Under the pieces are notes generated by a model. That model was given only the letters and a program-made list of their open reading frames with translations. It was not told where the DNA came from and made no database searches. Made by a program: the position numbers and the translations under genes. Shown here piece after piece: positions 53,001 through 60,976 of a stretch of 64,000 nucleotides of DNA. Each line of letters begins with the position of its first letter. The stretch's first letter is position 1. Origin of the DNA: Vampirovibrionales bacterium (GTDB lineage: Bacteria; Cyanobacteriota; Vampirovibrionia; Vampirovibrionales; Vampirovibrionaceae); contig JARXAD010000003.1 of the NCBI GenBank assembly GCA_029866025.1, forward strand, positions 62,001-126,000, read 5' to 3'.

Positions 53001-53332
53001 TGGGTGGCCTCCTCATGTGCTGCTAGTAACTCAGGCATAAAGCGGTAAGCCAGTTCTATAAAAAGGCCTAGCTGAATATCCATATTGGTATCTTCGGCAA
53101 CATATTTTTTGTATTTTCCAGTTGTCAAAAGATGATTAAATGCCTGTTTAGGCATTTTAGAAACAGGGTGCCATATTTGATACACCCAACTTTCATGCCC
53201 GCAAGGATAACCACCGCCACAGTCACAAGAATCAATATCGCAATTAAGGCTTTCATACCCTAAATTTTTATACACTTCCCGAAGGTCTTTAATTGTGGGC
53301 GTATCTTCAATATAGTCATTTATTAAGTTCAT
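52997..53332 (-). CDS. Element protein, Cys-rich, unknown
   Basis: 111 aa with a central cysteine cluster (LNCDIDSCDCGGGYPCGHESW) that could bind zinc. An acidic N terminus and a helical C terminus flank it. It overlaps both neighbours by four bases, indicating coupled translation. Confidence 0.7.
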   Translation of the reverse strand: MNLINDYIEDTPTIKDLREVYKNLGYESLNCDIDSCDCGGGYPCGHESWVYQIWHPVSKMPKQAFNHLLTTGKYKKYVAEDTNMDIQLGLFIELAYRFMPELLAAHEEATQ

Positions 53333-53598
53333 TTGGTGGCCACCTTTCTACAAACGGTATAGCGTGCTAGGCCGCATTCCTTAAGCCAAGCCTGTAACTT
53401 GCCTATATCAAGTTGAGGCGGGAATTCTTCCAAAGTGGCAACGGCGCGGTTATCGTCAAGGGATAACGTTATTTTTTGAAAGTGTAGAGTGGGATAAAGC
53501 CTTCGACTGACAGTAAAAGCGTCATAAACATCATTCATTTTAAGCGGCATCGTGGGCCTTTTCATTTCAGCGTCGGCAACAAAAAATATTCGTTTCAT
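53329..53598 (-). CDS. Element protein, unknown
   Basis: 89 aa, mixed alpha/beta (DVYDAFTVSRRLYPTLHFQKITLSLDDNRAVATLEEFP). ATG preceded by GAAGGAGGAATTGTG. It lies between the helix-turn-helix gene and the Cys-rich gene, with overlapping ends. No family recognised. Confidence 0.65.
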   Translation of the reverse strand: MKRIFFVADAEMKRPTMPLKMNDVYDAFTVSRRLYPTLHFQKITLSLDDNRAVATLEEFPPQLDIGKLQAWLKECGLARYTVCRKVATK

Positions 53599-53930
53599 TA
53601 CACAATTCCTCCTTCGCTAAACCAGCTCAACTTAAAATTGGGGATGGGCAACTGCCACTGAAATTGCTTGCGGCGCCACCATAAGCGCTTGGGGCTATTC
53701 ACGGTGCCAGTTCGCTCAAACAATCGCAACAGGCGATACACAGCGGCATCACTCACGGCGTAATCAGCCGCTACGGCGGTTGGTGCCAAGCCGCTGTACA
53801 CCTCGCACACAATCAAAGCCTTGGTGGCATCGTGGAGCCTCCGTGGCCGTCTGTATTTTGGGTGGCACGGCGTGGCACCAATAACGCAGGGCCATTGACA
53901 CCGTGGCAAGGCGTGACAAATAAAAGACAT
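53598..53930 (-). CDS. Helix-turn-helix DNA-binding protein of the element
   Basis: 110 aa. ATKALIVCEVYSGLAPTAVAADYAVSDAAVYRLLRLFERTGTV is a clear helix-turn-helix of the transposase/resolvase-like or regulator type, followed by a basic stretch (SPKRLWWRRKQFQW). No catalytic domain is attached, so a regulator (or repressor) is more likely than a recombinase. It lies two bases after the His/Asn-repeat gene. Confidence 0.72.
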   Translation of the reverse strand: MSFICHALPRCQWPCVIGATPCHPKYRRPRRLHDATKALIVCEVYSGLAPTAVAADYAVSDAAVYRLLRLFERTGTVNSPKRLWWRRKQFQWQLPIPNFKLSWFSEGGIV

Positions 53931-53932
53931 TG

Positions 53933-54487
53933 CTACCCCTCCCCCCCGTGTAAACGTTCCCAGTTGTAATAGTCAACTGTTTTTTCAACGGTTAAAGCGG
54001 ATATTTCTACGGTTTTTTCGATATTGCTAAGGCAAGTAGCAACATAACCGGCGGGGTTTCTCATGGCTTTAAAAAAGCCTTGGTTCCACCCCAACAAAAT
54101 AAGCAACGCCTTACGGGTACGGTGAATCCCAAGCCGCTGGCAATGGAAGTTAATGCAGCTACCCCGCAATCCCCATGTTTCCATAGCCTGTAAAAAGGCG
54201 GGGTCGCTGTTGACGATGCGGGTAAGGCTTGCGCCGCCTTTCCTTGGTGGGCCTGCCTTTTCGCCTTTTGGAAAGGGGGAATCGCCCACCTTATGGTTAT
54301 GGTTATGGTTATGGGATACAGATGGAGTTGTCTGAGGATTTTCGGAGATCCGGTAAATCTTCGGTTCTAAATCCTGAACACAGTTAATATTTTTATGGTC
54401 ATGATTATGATTATGACGCGAGGGCTTGGGGTCGATTCCAGCAAGCTTTTCGGCACGCTGTAGCGCCCCTTTCAATTTGTGTGACAT
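53933..54487 (-). CDS. Element protein with His-Asn repeats, candidate replication/regulatory factor
   Basis: 184 aa. Two His/Asn-rich blocks (HNHNHDHK and HNHNHNHK), the second encoded by four tandem TTATGG hexamers, flank a linker. The C-terminal half (RGSCINFHCQRLGIHRTRKALLILLGWNQGFFKAMRNPAGYVATCL) is a basic helical region that may bind DNA. It is the first gene of the minus module, about 80 bases from attR. No replication-initiator motif is visible, so the role is open. Confidence 0.65.
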   Translation of the reverse strand: MSHKLKGALQRAEKLAGIDPKPSRHNHNHDHKNINCVQDLEPKIYRISENPQTTPSVSHNHNHNHKVGDSPFPKGEKAGPPRKGGASLTRIVNSDPAFLQAMETWGLRGSCINFHCQRLGIHRTRKALLILLGWNQGFFKAMRNPAGYVATCLSNIEKTVEISALTVEKTVDYYNWERLHGGEG

Positions 54488-54564
54488 GCAAGGGGGTTCC
54501 TTTTATGGGAGGAACGTAATCGCTCTAAAGGCCTTTTTTCAAGCTATAACGAGGCTGACCTACA

Positions 54565-54592
54565 ACGTCTGATAATGTATATTATGTTCAAA
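54565..54592 (+). other. Right element end: canonical-looking dif (attR)
   Basis: ACGTCTGATAA TGTATA TTATGTTCAAA. Against E. coli dif it matches the centre at 6/6, the XerD arm at 9/11 and the XerC arm at 5/11. The XerD arm belongs to the chromosome side, so the host keeps a functional dif. Confidence 0.85.
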
Positions 54593-54618
54593 TAGGGTTG
54601 AAGGAAGAATGTGAGCAA

Positions 54619-55686
54619 TTAGGTAATAAAAGGGTTGGAAATGGCTCGTTGGGTTTCGGCATCAAACAAACACAAAGACGATAACTCAATGAAAACCTGG
54701 CTAGGGGTATTGGAGGCTGGCCAGTGTGAGGCTGTGATTTGCAGGGCATGCTTATCGGTGGTGGTGCCATGAACACGGACGGAGTGCCCTAGTTGTTCTA
54801 CATGCTGCGCCGTAAAAGCTAGCGCTAGAGCATTCTCTATTGGTACTAATGAGATTTGTTCCGGGCGAAAGCCGAGGGTTATTTTTTCGGGTAACGGATT
54901 GTATTGGGGTGGTAAAACAATGCGAGTATCGCTCATGCAAACCGTTTGACCTGAGGCCATCGCGGGTAGTAAGTTCATAGGCCCCATAAAGGTGGCCACA
55001 AACACATTGGCAGGCTGGTTGTAAACCGTGAGTGGCGTATCGCATTGCTGCAAAAGACCATAACTAAGCACTGCCACACGATCACCAAGGGTGAGTGCTT
55101 CTTCTTGATCATGAGTGACGTACAGAGTGGTTACCCCTAGCTTTTGGTGCAGCGCTTTGATTTCCTGGCGTGTGGCTAGCCGCAACTTAGCATCCAGGTT
55201 GGATAAGGGTTCATCCATTAAAAACACGTTGGGGTTGCGCACAATGGCTCGCCCCAGGGCTACGCGTTGGCGCTGCCCACCGGAGAGCTGCTTGGGCTTG
55301 CGTTGCAACAAAGGTTCCAATTGAAGCATATTAGCGACATGAGCTACTTTTTCAGCAATAACAGGTTTGGGTTCTTTACGCATTTTTAGGGCAAAGGCCA
55401 GGTTATCAAACACGCTCATATGGGGATACAGGGCATAATTTTGAAACACCATAGCCACGTCCCGATCTTTTGGAGACAGGCCATCGATGCAATTCCCATC
55501 AAACTGTATTGAGCCTTCTGTGGGGGCTTCCAAACCAGCAATAACTCTTAGTACCGTGGATTTACCACAGCCGCTTGGCCCCACCAACACCAAAAACTCG
55601 CCATCGGCCACCGTCAACGACACATCGTTGAGGACGTGGGTGCTGCCAAAAGATTTGCTCAGGTGATCGAGGGTGACTTGTGCCAT
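54619..55686 (-). CDS. ABC transporter ATPase, MalK/UgpC type
   Basis: 355 aa from the ATG at 55686 (MAQVTLDHLSKSFG). Walker A is LVGPSGCGKSTVLRVIAG, the Q-loop VFQNYALYPHMSV, the signature QLSGGQRQRVALGRAI, Walker B NVFLMDEPLSNLDAKLR and the switch His YVTHDQEEAL. The C-terminal ~110 residues form the TOBE/regulatory domain of CUT1 sugar importers. No permease or binding protein is next to it; it may serve distant systems. Confidence 0.92.
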   Translation of the reverse strand: MAQVTLDHLSKSFGSTHVLNDVSLTVADGEFLVLVGPSGCGKSTVLRVIAGLEAPTEGSIQFDGNCIDGLSPKDRDVAMVFQNYALYPHMSVFDNLAFALKMRKEPKPVIAEKVAHVANMLQLEPLLQRKPKQLSGGQRQRVALGRAIVRNPNVFLMDEPLSNLDAKLRLATRQEIKALHQKLGVTTLYVTHDQEEALTLGDRVAVLSYGLLQQCDTPLTVYNQPANVFVATFMGPMNLLPAMASGQTVCMSDTRIVLPPQYNPLPEKITLGFRPEQISLVPIENALALAFTAQHVEQLGHSVRVHGTTTDKHALQITASHWPASNTPSQVFIELSSLCLFDAETQRAISNPFIT

Positions 55687-55730
55687 CTCTGTATTATGCA
55701 GGAAGACGCGCCAGGAAGGAACGCCTGTTG

Positions 55731-56087
55731 CTAAAGCGTCTGAACAAAATCGCTGGCTTGAGTCGTGTGCATCCAGCGCGCAAACTGCCATTGGTCATAA
55801 CTATCGGCATAGTGCTGCAATGTCGTCCATAGCCGCTGCCCACTATCGCTAGTGGCGGCTACCCATTGCTTGCCCTGCCATCCAATCAGGGTAAATTCCA
55901 TCTGAATACTGCGGCACAGCTGATAACTGGCAACATCAGCAACCGTCACTTGGTTACGCAAATAACTGTGTAGCCAGCCTTCCAATAATTGACGACTGGG
56001 CAGAGGCTTTTTAGCCGCTTGCGTGGTGCTAGGCGGGTTGTTGCGCTTTAAGTAATCGCTAAAGGCTTCTAAAATCATGGTATTCAT
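55731..56087 (-). CDS. Unknown 118-aa protein
   Basis: Trp/Tyr-rich and compact (IQMEFTLIGWQGKQWVAATSDSGQRLWTTLQHYADSYDQWQFARWMHT). No signal peptide or membrane helix. It is 45 bases upstream of the ABC ATPase in the same orientation, so cotranscription is possible. No family recognised. Confidence 0.6.
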   Translation of the reverse strand: MNTMILEAFSDYLKRNNPPSTTQAAKKPLPSRQLLEGWLHSYLRNQVTVADVASYQLCRSIQMEFTLIGWQGKQWVAATSDSGQRLWTTLQHYADSYDQWQFARWMHTTQASDFVQTL

Positions 56088-56147
56088 TGTACAGGATGGC
56101 GTTCAGACATGAGCCTATAGTTGCAGGATCTTGTCTAGCGAGTCCTA

Positions 56148-56969
56148 TTAGTACCCAAAGCTTTTGGGGTCCAGGGTTTGGGGAGAGTGTTTGGGCGCCT
56201 CTAGCATGGTTTCTCCCACAGGTTGGGTAACGCTGGGATACTGTACTGGCAACTGGGCCGGATTAGCCACGGCAATGTAGCGGGTGTGGTTTACCACCAA
56301 ATTCACCTCAATGCCCTGAGCCCCAATAGCCAACACAGCAAAAGCCGGTTTACCCTTTAGCTGCTGTCGGGTAGACGTATACGGCAAGCTTCCAATCACG
56401 GGCAACATACCCAATAATTTGCCTTGCTGCTTAACCACCAAATATGGCTGTGAAAGCACATTGGACGGGATGTTTTTACCGTCTTCCATTGAGGGTGGGG
56501 GTACACTGGCATCGGGCATTTGGGGATTATGCCAGCGTAGGGCCACAGCGTATACGCCCACGGGGATGGTCCGCCCACCGGCATCTGTAATGGCTTGGTG
56601 GCACACCAATACGGCCAAAGTTTTATCCGTTTGGGGCGATTGAACCTGGGCCAGTTCAGCAGCTTCCACCTGACTGTAATGCCGGTTTAGCTCTTGAAAG
56701 GTGGGCTGTAAAAACTTGGGGGTTTGGGGCTTGTTCCCTGCCTTGCCGTCAGAGACTCCCTTATCTGGAAGCTCCCAATACAAGCCACTTTTCGCGTCGG
56801 TCCAACGGTAATCCCAAATGCCGCGGTTGTTGGCTGCTTCGTAAGGGTTTCGTTTGGCCGGTGGGTCAAAGGCGTCACTGGTGCCACTTAGGCATCCCAG
56901 TGCAAAGGCTACCCCTAACAGGCATAGCCACCGATGAAACCCCAAGGATGCGTGATATGAACTCACCAT
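56148..56969 (-). CDS. Putative lipoprotein/secreted protein of unknown function
   Basis: 273 aa from the ATG at 56969 (MVSSYHASLGFHRW). The hydrophobic stretch WLCLLGVAFALGCLSGTSD ends in a lipobox-like LGC. The mature part is Pro/Gln-rich in its linker (KAGNKPQTPKF) and carries beta segments (LVCHQAITDAGGRTIPVGVYAVALRWHNP). No domain recognised. Confidence 0.65.
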   Translation of the reverse strand: MVSSYHASLGFHRWLCLLGVAFALGCLSGTSDAFDPPAKRNPYEAANNRGIWDYRWTDAKSGLYWELPDKGVSDGKAGNKPQTPKFLQPTFQELNRHYSQVEAAELAQVQSPQTDKTLAVLVCHQAITDAGGRTIPVGVYAVALRWHNPQMPDASVPPPSMEDGKNIPSNVLSQPYLVVKQQGKLLGMLPVIGSLPYTSTRQQLKGKPAFAVLAIGAQGIEVNLVVNHTRYIAVANPAQLPVQYPSVTQPVGETMLEAPKHSPQTLDPKSFGY

Positions 56970-57274
56970 GATAAGGAAGGTATCGGCACCGAGAGCCGTT
57001 TTATTGAATCGCAAGCCCATAATCCTGTTGAACAAACAGATGTAGACCCTAAAAAATTGAAATCATTTTTAAGTGCTATGAATTTAAATGATGCTTTTAT
57101 GAAGCCTTTACACTTGCTTCACAACTAAGCGTCATATTTTAAATATCATATAATTCACATAAGGTTATCGTATTTTTAACAACTTCAATTGAATATAATT
57201 AAGTATTGACGTATTAAGTTAAAGCATTTATAATACAACAACTCTCACTTTAAATACTTTAGAAAGTTCACACA
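56970..57274. other. A+T-rich divergent intergenic region
   Basis: About 300 bases, strongly A+T-rich from 57050 on. Apart from the promoter at 57206 nothing is recognised. Confidence 0.4.
57206..57234 (+). promoter_or_regulatory. Consensus sigma-70-type promoter
   Basis: TTGACG, 17-base spacer, TATAAT, 40 bases upstream of the ATG at 57275. The best consensus match I saw in the window. Confidence 0.85.
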
Positions 57275-57928
57275 ATGACGTCACTGGATTCCTTGAGCAC
57301 TATTTTAGAATCAGCAGAAGAAACCTTGAATGAATCATCTATAGCCGATTCTACTTCCATTGGAAGCTTGCTGGAGCAAGTTGAAAGAGAGCTTCAATTA
57401 CTAGAGCCTGCCCTCGAATCACTGAACAAGTTACAACAACTGTTGCAAGACACCCGCCTTAAAAAACAACGCCTTGTGTCGCTTCGCTTAAGCTTACAAT
57501 CCCTGTTAAGTACTCAACAATTGGCCCCTTTGCCTCATTACTTGGATGGGAACCCTACCGGCGTGATGGCCAAGCGCGCTAGCCATGCCACAGAAAAACC
57601 CGATCGCTTTAGTACCTTTTATCCCGACAAAGCTTTTGAAGCCGCCAAAACCCTTCTGCCACGGCGGGATTCCATCAATTACGAGCTGTTTAGAGGCTTG
57701 GTATTTGCCGGTGGCCAAGCCACCACCCAGCAACTGCTGGATTACTTGGTTGAGCACCAAATACGCATGCCCAGCAGCGGCGACACCTTTGAAGAGGTGG
57801 GCCTAACCCAAATATCCTCGCGGATTAACTACCTTATCCGTAAAGGCTTGGCGGAAAGCGTGGGGCGAGGACAATTTCGCCTGACCGTAGGCTGGGAATC
57901 GTCTCTCAGTGATACGGCTATCGTGTAA
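57275..57928 (+). CDS. Coiled-coil/winged-helix protein of unknown function
   Basis: 217 aa. Acidic N terminus (SLSTILESAEETLNESSIAD), a coiled coil (EQVERELQLLEPALESLNKLQQLLQDTRLKKQRLVSLRLSLQSLL), then a C-terminal winged-helix-like domain (ELFRGLVFAGGQATTQQLLDYLVEHQIRMPS...ISSRINYLIRKGLAESVGRGQFRL). A DNA-binding regulator is plausible. A consensus promoter lies 40 bases upstream. Confidence 0.75.
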   Translation: MTSLDSLSTILESAEETLNESSIADSTSIGSLLEQVERELQLLEPALESLNKLQQLLQDTRLKKQRLVSLRLSLQSLLSTQQLAPLPHYLDGNPTGVMAKRASHATEKPDRFSTFYPDKAFEAAKTLLPRRDSINYELFRGLVFAGGQATTQQLLDYLVEHQIRMPSSGDTFEEVGLTQISSRINYLIRKGLAESVGRGQFRLTVGWESSLSDTAIV

Positions 57929-57995
57929 TGAGCGGCAAGTGCTTGGAAGCATTCCGTCTTTTTGCTAACGTAAACAGGTTGGTTTAAACCACTTT

Positions 57996-58068
57996 GGGCG
58001 CTTGGCACAGTTGGTAGCGCGTCTCCTTTACACGGAGAGGGTCGGGGGTTCGAGTCCCTCAGCGCCCA
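57996..58068 (+). tRNA. tRNA-Val (TAC)
   Basis: Acceptor GGGCGCT/AGCGCCC, anticodon stem TCTCC/GGAGA with loop TTTACAC, and T-arm GGGGG TTCGAGT CCCTC. CCA is not encoded. Confidence 0.95.
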
Positions 58069-58111
58069 AATTTTAATACCCCATAGTCTCTTTTTTATCC
58101 AAGGTTTATTG

Positions 58112-58555
58112 ATGTTTAATAAACACGTTGCTTCCATTGTTTTATTAACGGCTATGCCTCTGTTCTTAACCACAGATAAAAAAGTAAGCCCTTCAGCCAG
58201 TTCGCCTCAGTCTCAAGCAACCGAATCAATGATTCAGGAAGACACCTTTAAGCTCTCTACCATGGGCGAATTAAAGCAGTTTTTCATCACAGCCGATTCA
58301 GCCTATCAGCAAGCCCACAGCTCTGCAGATAAAATTCGAATGATGCAGGAGGTGTTTGATTACTATAAAGGCAATTACACGGGCGAAGGCGCCACTTCGC
58401 TAAAAACATCCGATGAAAAAAAGCTGTTTGCCCTATTAATGGCTCATGCCGACCGTTACAAAGAACTAACGACTGAAGAACAGCAAGCCCAGCAGGCGGA
58501 ACGCTTTCGACTGGATTTAGCCAAATTTTGGGAAAACTACCGCACTAAAAAGTGA
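58112..58555 (+). CDS. Secreted helical protein of unknown function
   Basis: 147 aa. Signal-like N terminus (FNKHVASIVLLTAMPLFLTT) followed by a Ser/Gln-rich linker and an amphipathic helical domain (ELKQFFITADSAYQQAHSSADKIRMMQEVFDYYKGNY). The track's TTG is one codon earlier. No family recognised. Confidence 0.65.
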   Translation: MFNKHVASIVLLTAMPLFLTTDKKVSPSASSPQSQATESMIQEDTFKLSTMGELKQFFITADSAYQQAHSSADKIRMMQEVFDYYKGNYTGEGATSLKTSDEKKLFALLMAHADRYKELTTEEQQAQQAERFRLDLAKFWENYRTKK

Positions 58556-58592
58556 ATGAGGCCTACTTTGGGCAATGGACTCCGAGTAAACG

Positions 58593-58928
58593 CTAGGCCA
58601 TCTTATGGAATAAAGATCCATCTCCCTGAAGCAGTTTTTCCTCCTTCAAATTGTAACACACCCGGTAGTTAGGATTGTCAGCATGGACTTGAGGGACGCC
58701 ATGTCTTCTCTTTTGAATTTTTCCTAGGTCAGGTGCTGTTAGGACAAGGCGATCATTAAAGGGATCAAAGAGCCCTACGCGGGGGGATTTTTTTGACAAA
58801 AACCCCCTGCAAGCCTCTTCGATTACAGCGACCATTCCGGAATCATCTATGACGACTTTTCCAACAGGTTTGTCTAGCTTGGGGCAAATTACGTTAAATA
58901 CTCTTCTAGCGCCAGCAGTAGGATTCAT
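58593..58928 (-). CDS. Unknown 111-aa protein
   Basis: From the ATG at 58928 (MNPTAGARRVFNVI), preceded by GGAGAG. Alpha/beta composition (GKVVIDDSGMVAVIEEACRGFL, SPRVGLFDPFNDRLVLTAPD). No signal peptide. No family recognised. Confidence 0.6.
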   Translation of the reverse strand: MNPTAGARRVFNVICPKLDKPVGKVVIDDSGMVAVIEEACRGFLSKKSPRVGLFDPFNDRLVLTAPDLGKIQKRRHGVPQVHADNPNYRVCYNLKEEKLLQGDGSLFHKMA

Positions 58929-59292
58929 AAAAATTATCTCTCCAAGTTTCAACCTAACTACGGTTGGTAGGGGTCACATATATTGTATTAAATACACTTG
59001 TATGTCAATTGGTCTCTCTATCTCATTCTGTATGCATTAAAACCGCCGCGCCCAAAAAGGTGCTAGCCATTCCACACATTATTTCAAACCTGTTACCAAC
59101 AGCTTCTTCTGTAGCATTAAAACGTCATCCCTCTGTCATTCCACAGTCATCCATCTTTGCTTCACTAAGGGTGTTCACAAGCAGAGACACACTGGAGCAC
59201 ACCGACATGAAAAAGCTACTTCGCCTTAACAACTGGGTACTCACCTTAGGTACCCTATGGCTTCGCTACAATCGGATGTGCTTGCTGTAGGG
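58929..59292. other. Intergenic region
   Basis: A 27-codon + ORF (59209-59292, MKKLLRLNNWVLTLG...) with GGAG upstream lies at its end. It could be a leader peptide or chance. The longer 108-aa frame at 58964 looks non-coding. Confidence 0.3.
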
Positions 59293-60027
59293 TTATTTGG
59301 AAGCCTTACACCCTTGAGCAATGGTGTTGTTTAAATCGGTGGCTTCTGCGCTACCAGCAGGCAAAGCTGCCAACTGGGCTTGGGCCTCAGTCAATTTACC
59401 CAAACGGCATTGCAACTTACCCAATCCCACCCGTGCCGCATTAAGTGTAGGCACCTTAGCCAAAGCGGTACTGTATGCACCTGCCGCTTCATCCAACTGT
59501 TCGGTTTCGGTGTACACCCAACCCAAAGTGGCAAAGGCGTAACCATTGTCAGGGTTCAAACGTGTGGCTTTTAAAGCCGCTTGCAGGGCCTGCGGCCACA
59601 AGTGCTGTTCCGCCAAAACCCACGCCAAATTAGCATTGGCATCGGCATTATTGGGTTCTGCCGCCAACGCGGTGTTTAAACGTTCCGTAGCCTTAGGCCA
59701 TTGTTTTTGTTGGGCCAAGGCCACCCCCAAGTTTACGTTGGCCGAGACGTGCTGTGGAAAAATAGCAATCACTTTCTCAAAAGACGCTTTGGCTTTGGCC
59801 GTATCCCCCACCGTTTGAGCAGCCACCCCTTCATCAAAATATTTTTGAGACAGCGCCTGTTTATCCGCTTCGCTCATGGAAGCAATACTGGGCTTGGTAA
59901 AGGTGCTTACCCATTCTTGTACCGTTACCACTGGGTCACAACCCGTGAGTCCTACTAGCAAGGTGGACACTAGTCCCACAGAAACCAAGCGAGACATCGG
60001 CAACGACGGAGTTAACACGGACAACAT
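59293..60027 (-). CDS. TPR-repeat lipoprotein
   Basis: 244 aa from the ATG at 60027. The lipobox LLVGLTGC indicates a membrane-anchored lipoprotein with the mature part starting at Cys. At least four TPR units follow (QKYFDEGVAAQTVGDTAKAKASFEKVIAIFP, SANVNLGVALAQQKQWPKATERLNTALAAEP, ADANANLAWVLAEQHLWPQALQAALKATRLNP, GYAFATLGWVYTETEQLDEAAGAYSTALAKVP). A protein-interaction role at the envelope is likely. Confidence 0.88.
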   Translation of the reverse strand: MLSVLTPSLPMSRLVSVGLVSTLLVGLTGCDPVVTVQEWVSTFTKPSIASMSEADKQALSQKYFDEGVAAQTVGDTAKAKASFEKVIAIFPQHVSANVNLGVALAQQKQWPKATERLNTALAAEPNNADANANLAWVLAEQHLWPQALQAALKATRLNPDNGYAFATLGWVYTETEQLDEAAGAYSTALAKVPTLNAARVGLGKLQCRLGKLTEAQAQLAALPAGSAEATDLNNTIAQGCKASK

Positions 60028-60107
60028 AATAAACCCATCTCCAATTAAACACAGCGCCGGATGCCACCAAGTGAACCCAAGCAATAACTAGAATGGTACT
60101 ATAGAGA

Positions 60108-60635
60108 ATGAAAAACAGACAATCGTTCCTTCAGTTTAAACAGGATCCCTGGCTTTCTATGACCCGTGTAGCCCTTACTTCTCAGCCATCCCTAACGGTC
60201 CAACCCATAGCCGAAGAATACCAACCCTTGCTGGCTCGGATTGCCAGCATTCCCGCCATTCGTCATTTGGGCATGGTCATTCAACAACTATCCCCCGGTA
60301 AATGTGTGGCTCTCATGCCCCGTCCTACGGAGATGGATGGTATTTACGAAAGCTATCACGGGGGGCTATTAACCACGGCCGCCGACATGGCAGCATGCTT
60401 TGCCGTCCTTACCCAAACCCCAGCGGAGCAAGCTGTTACTACCACCGATTTGACCATTCGTTTCATTGCGCCTTGCCTATCCGCAGTAACGGTTGAGGCG
60501 ACGGTAATCAAACTGGGAAGAACCCTCTGTCCCGTCGATGTTCGCCTAACAGACGACACCGGAAAACTGGTCGCCATAGGCATGGTGACCTACATGCGCT
60601 TGCCCCATATTCCCCACCAACAACATCCAGCCTAG
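60108..60635 (+). CDS. PaaI-like hotdog thioesterase
   Basis: 175 aa. Residues ~40-170 fold as a hotdog domain: IRHLGMVIQQLSPGKCVALMP, the catalytic region ESYHGGLLTTAADMAACFAV, and TTTDLTIRFIAPCLSAVTVEATVIKLGRTLCPVDVRLTDDTGKLVAIGMVTYM. Such enzymes hydrolyse aryl- or acyl-CoA esters. The N-terminal ~35 residues are not conserved; a start at the ATG 60159 is possible. Confidence 0.88.
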   Translation: MKNRQSFLQFKQDPWLSMTRVALTSQPSLTVQPIAEEYQPLLARIASIPAIRHLGMVIQQLSPGKCVALMPRPTEMDGIYESYHGGLLTTAADMAACFAVLTQTPAEQAVTTTDLTIRFIAPCLSAVTVEATVIKLGRTLCPVDVRLTDDTGKLVAIGMVTYMRLPHIPHQQHPA

Positions 60636-60713
60636 GGGGATCCGGCTTGTTCACTGAAGCCAGAGATTCGGTGGACCGATAACGATACTACGGCATACTA
60701 GAGGAGCCACCTG

Positions 60714-60923
60714 TTGACGAATGACCAAAAATACAAACGCCTTAGCCGTAAAGGGGTTTCCATAGTGGAGTACGCCTTGGTGGCAGCCGTAGTGGTGGTG
60801 CCCATTATTATGGCTGTGAATAGCCCTGATTTACGGACGGCCGTTCAAAAGGTATTTACCGACACCGTTAACACGCAAGATACCTCTGGCAATTTAAAAA
60901 TCGATTCTTTTGGAGAGCATTAG
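60714..60923 (+). CDS. Flp-type pilin
   Basis: 69 aa from a TTG start with AGAGGAGCCACC upstream. RKGVSIVEYALVAAVVVVPIIMAV is the prepilin signature: cleavage after Gly, Glu at +5 and a hydrophobic helix. Flp/Tad pilins are this short. Assembly genes (tadABC, cpa) are not in the window. Confidence 0.85.
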   Translation: MTNDQKYKRLSRKGVSIVEYALVAAVVVVPIIMAVNSPDLRTAVQKVFTDTVNTQDTSGNLKIDSFGEH

Positions 60924-60976
60924 GCATCATCAGGTAGATAAGCCTTTACTGCCGTAGGCCGTGGTATACTTTTAGC

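Larger units (their letters stand above)
43240..54592 (+). mobile_element. Integrated PM2-like double jelly-roll prophage flanked by dif sites (~11.3 kb)
   Basis: The region between two dif-like sequences encodes a DJR-type capsid protein, a packaging-type ATPase, many small membrane proteins, two beta-rich candidate vertex/spike proteins, an M15 peptidase and an opposite-strand early module. The predicted excised circle is 11,325 bases, close to PM2 (about 10 kb). No integrase, transposase or tail/portal/terminase gene is recognised. Element genes share a ribosome-site style (AGAGAGGAAAACCCC) that host genes lack. Integration by host XerC/XerD is inferred from the ends. All frames look intact apart from natural overlaps, so the prophage may be functional. 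Confidence 0.85.

Noticed and set aside
53598-53930. Integrase or transposase
   Set aside because: Only a helix-turn-helix and basic tail; no room for a catalytic domain and no Arg-His-Arg-Tyr or DDE pattern.
58964-59290. 108-aa + ORF between 58964 and 59290
   Set aside because: No coding character over most of its length; only the last 27 codons have a plausible start.
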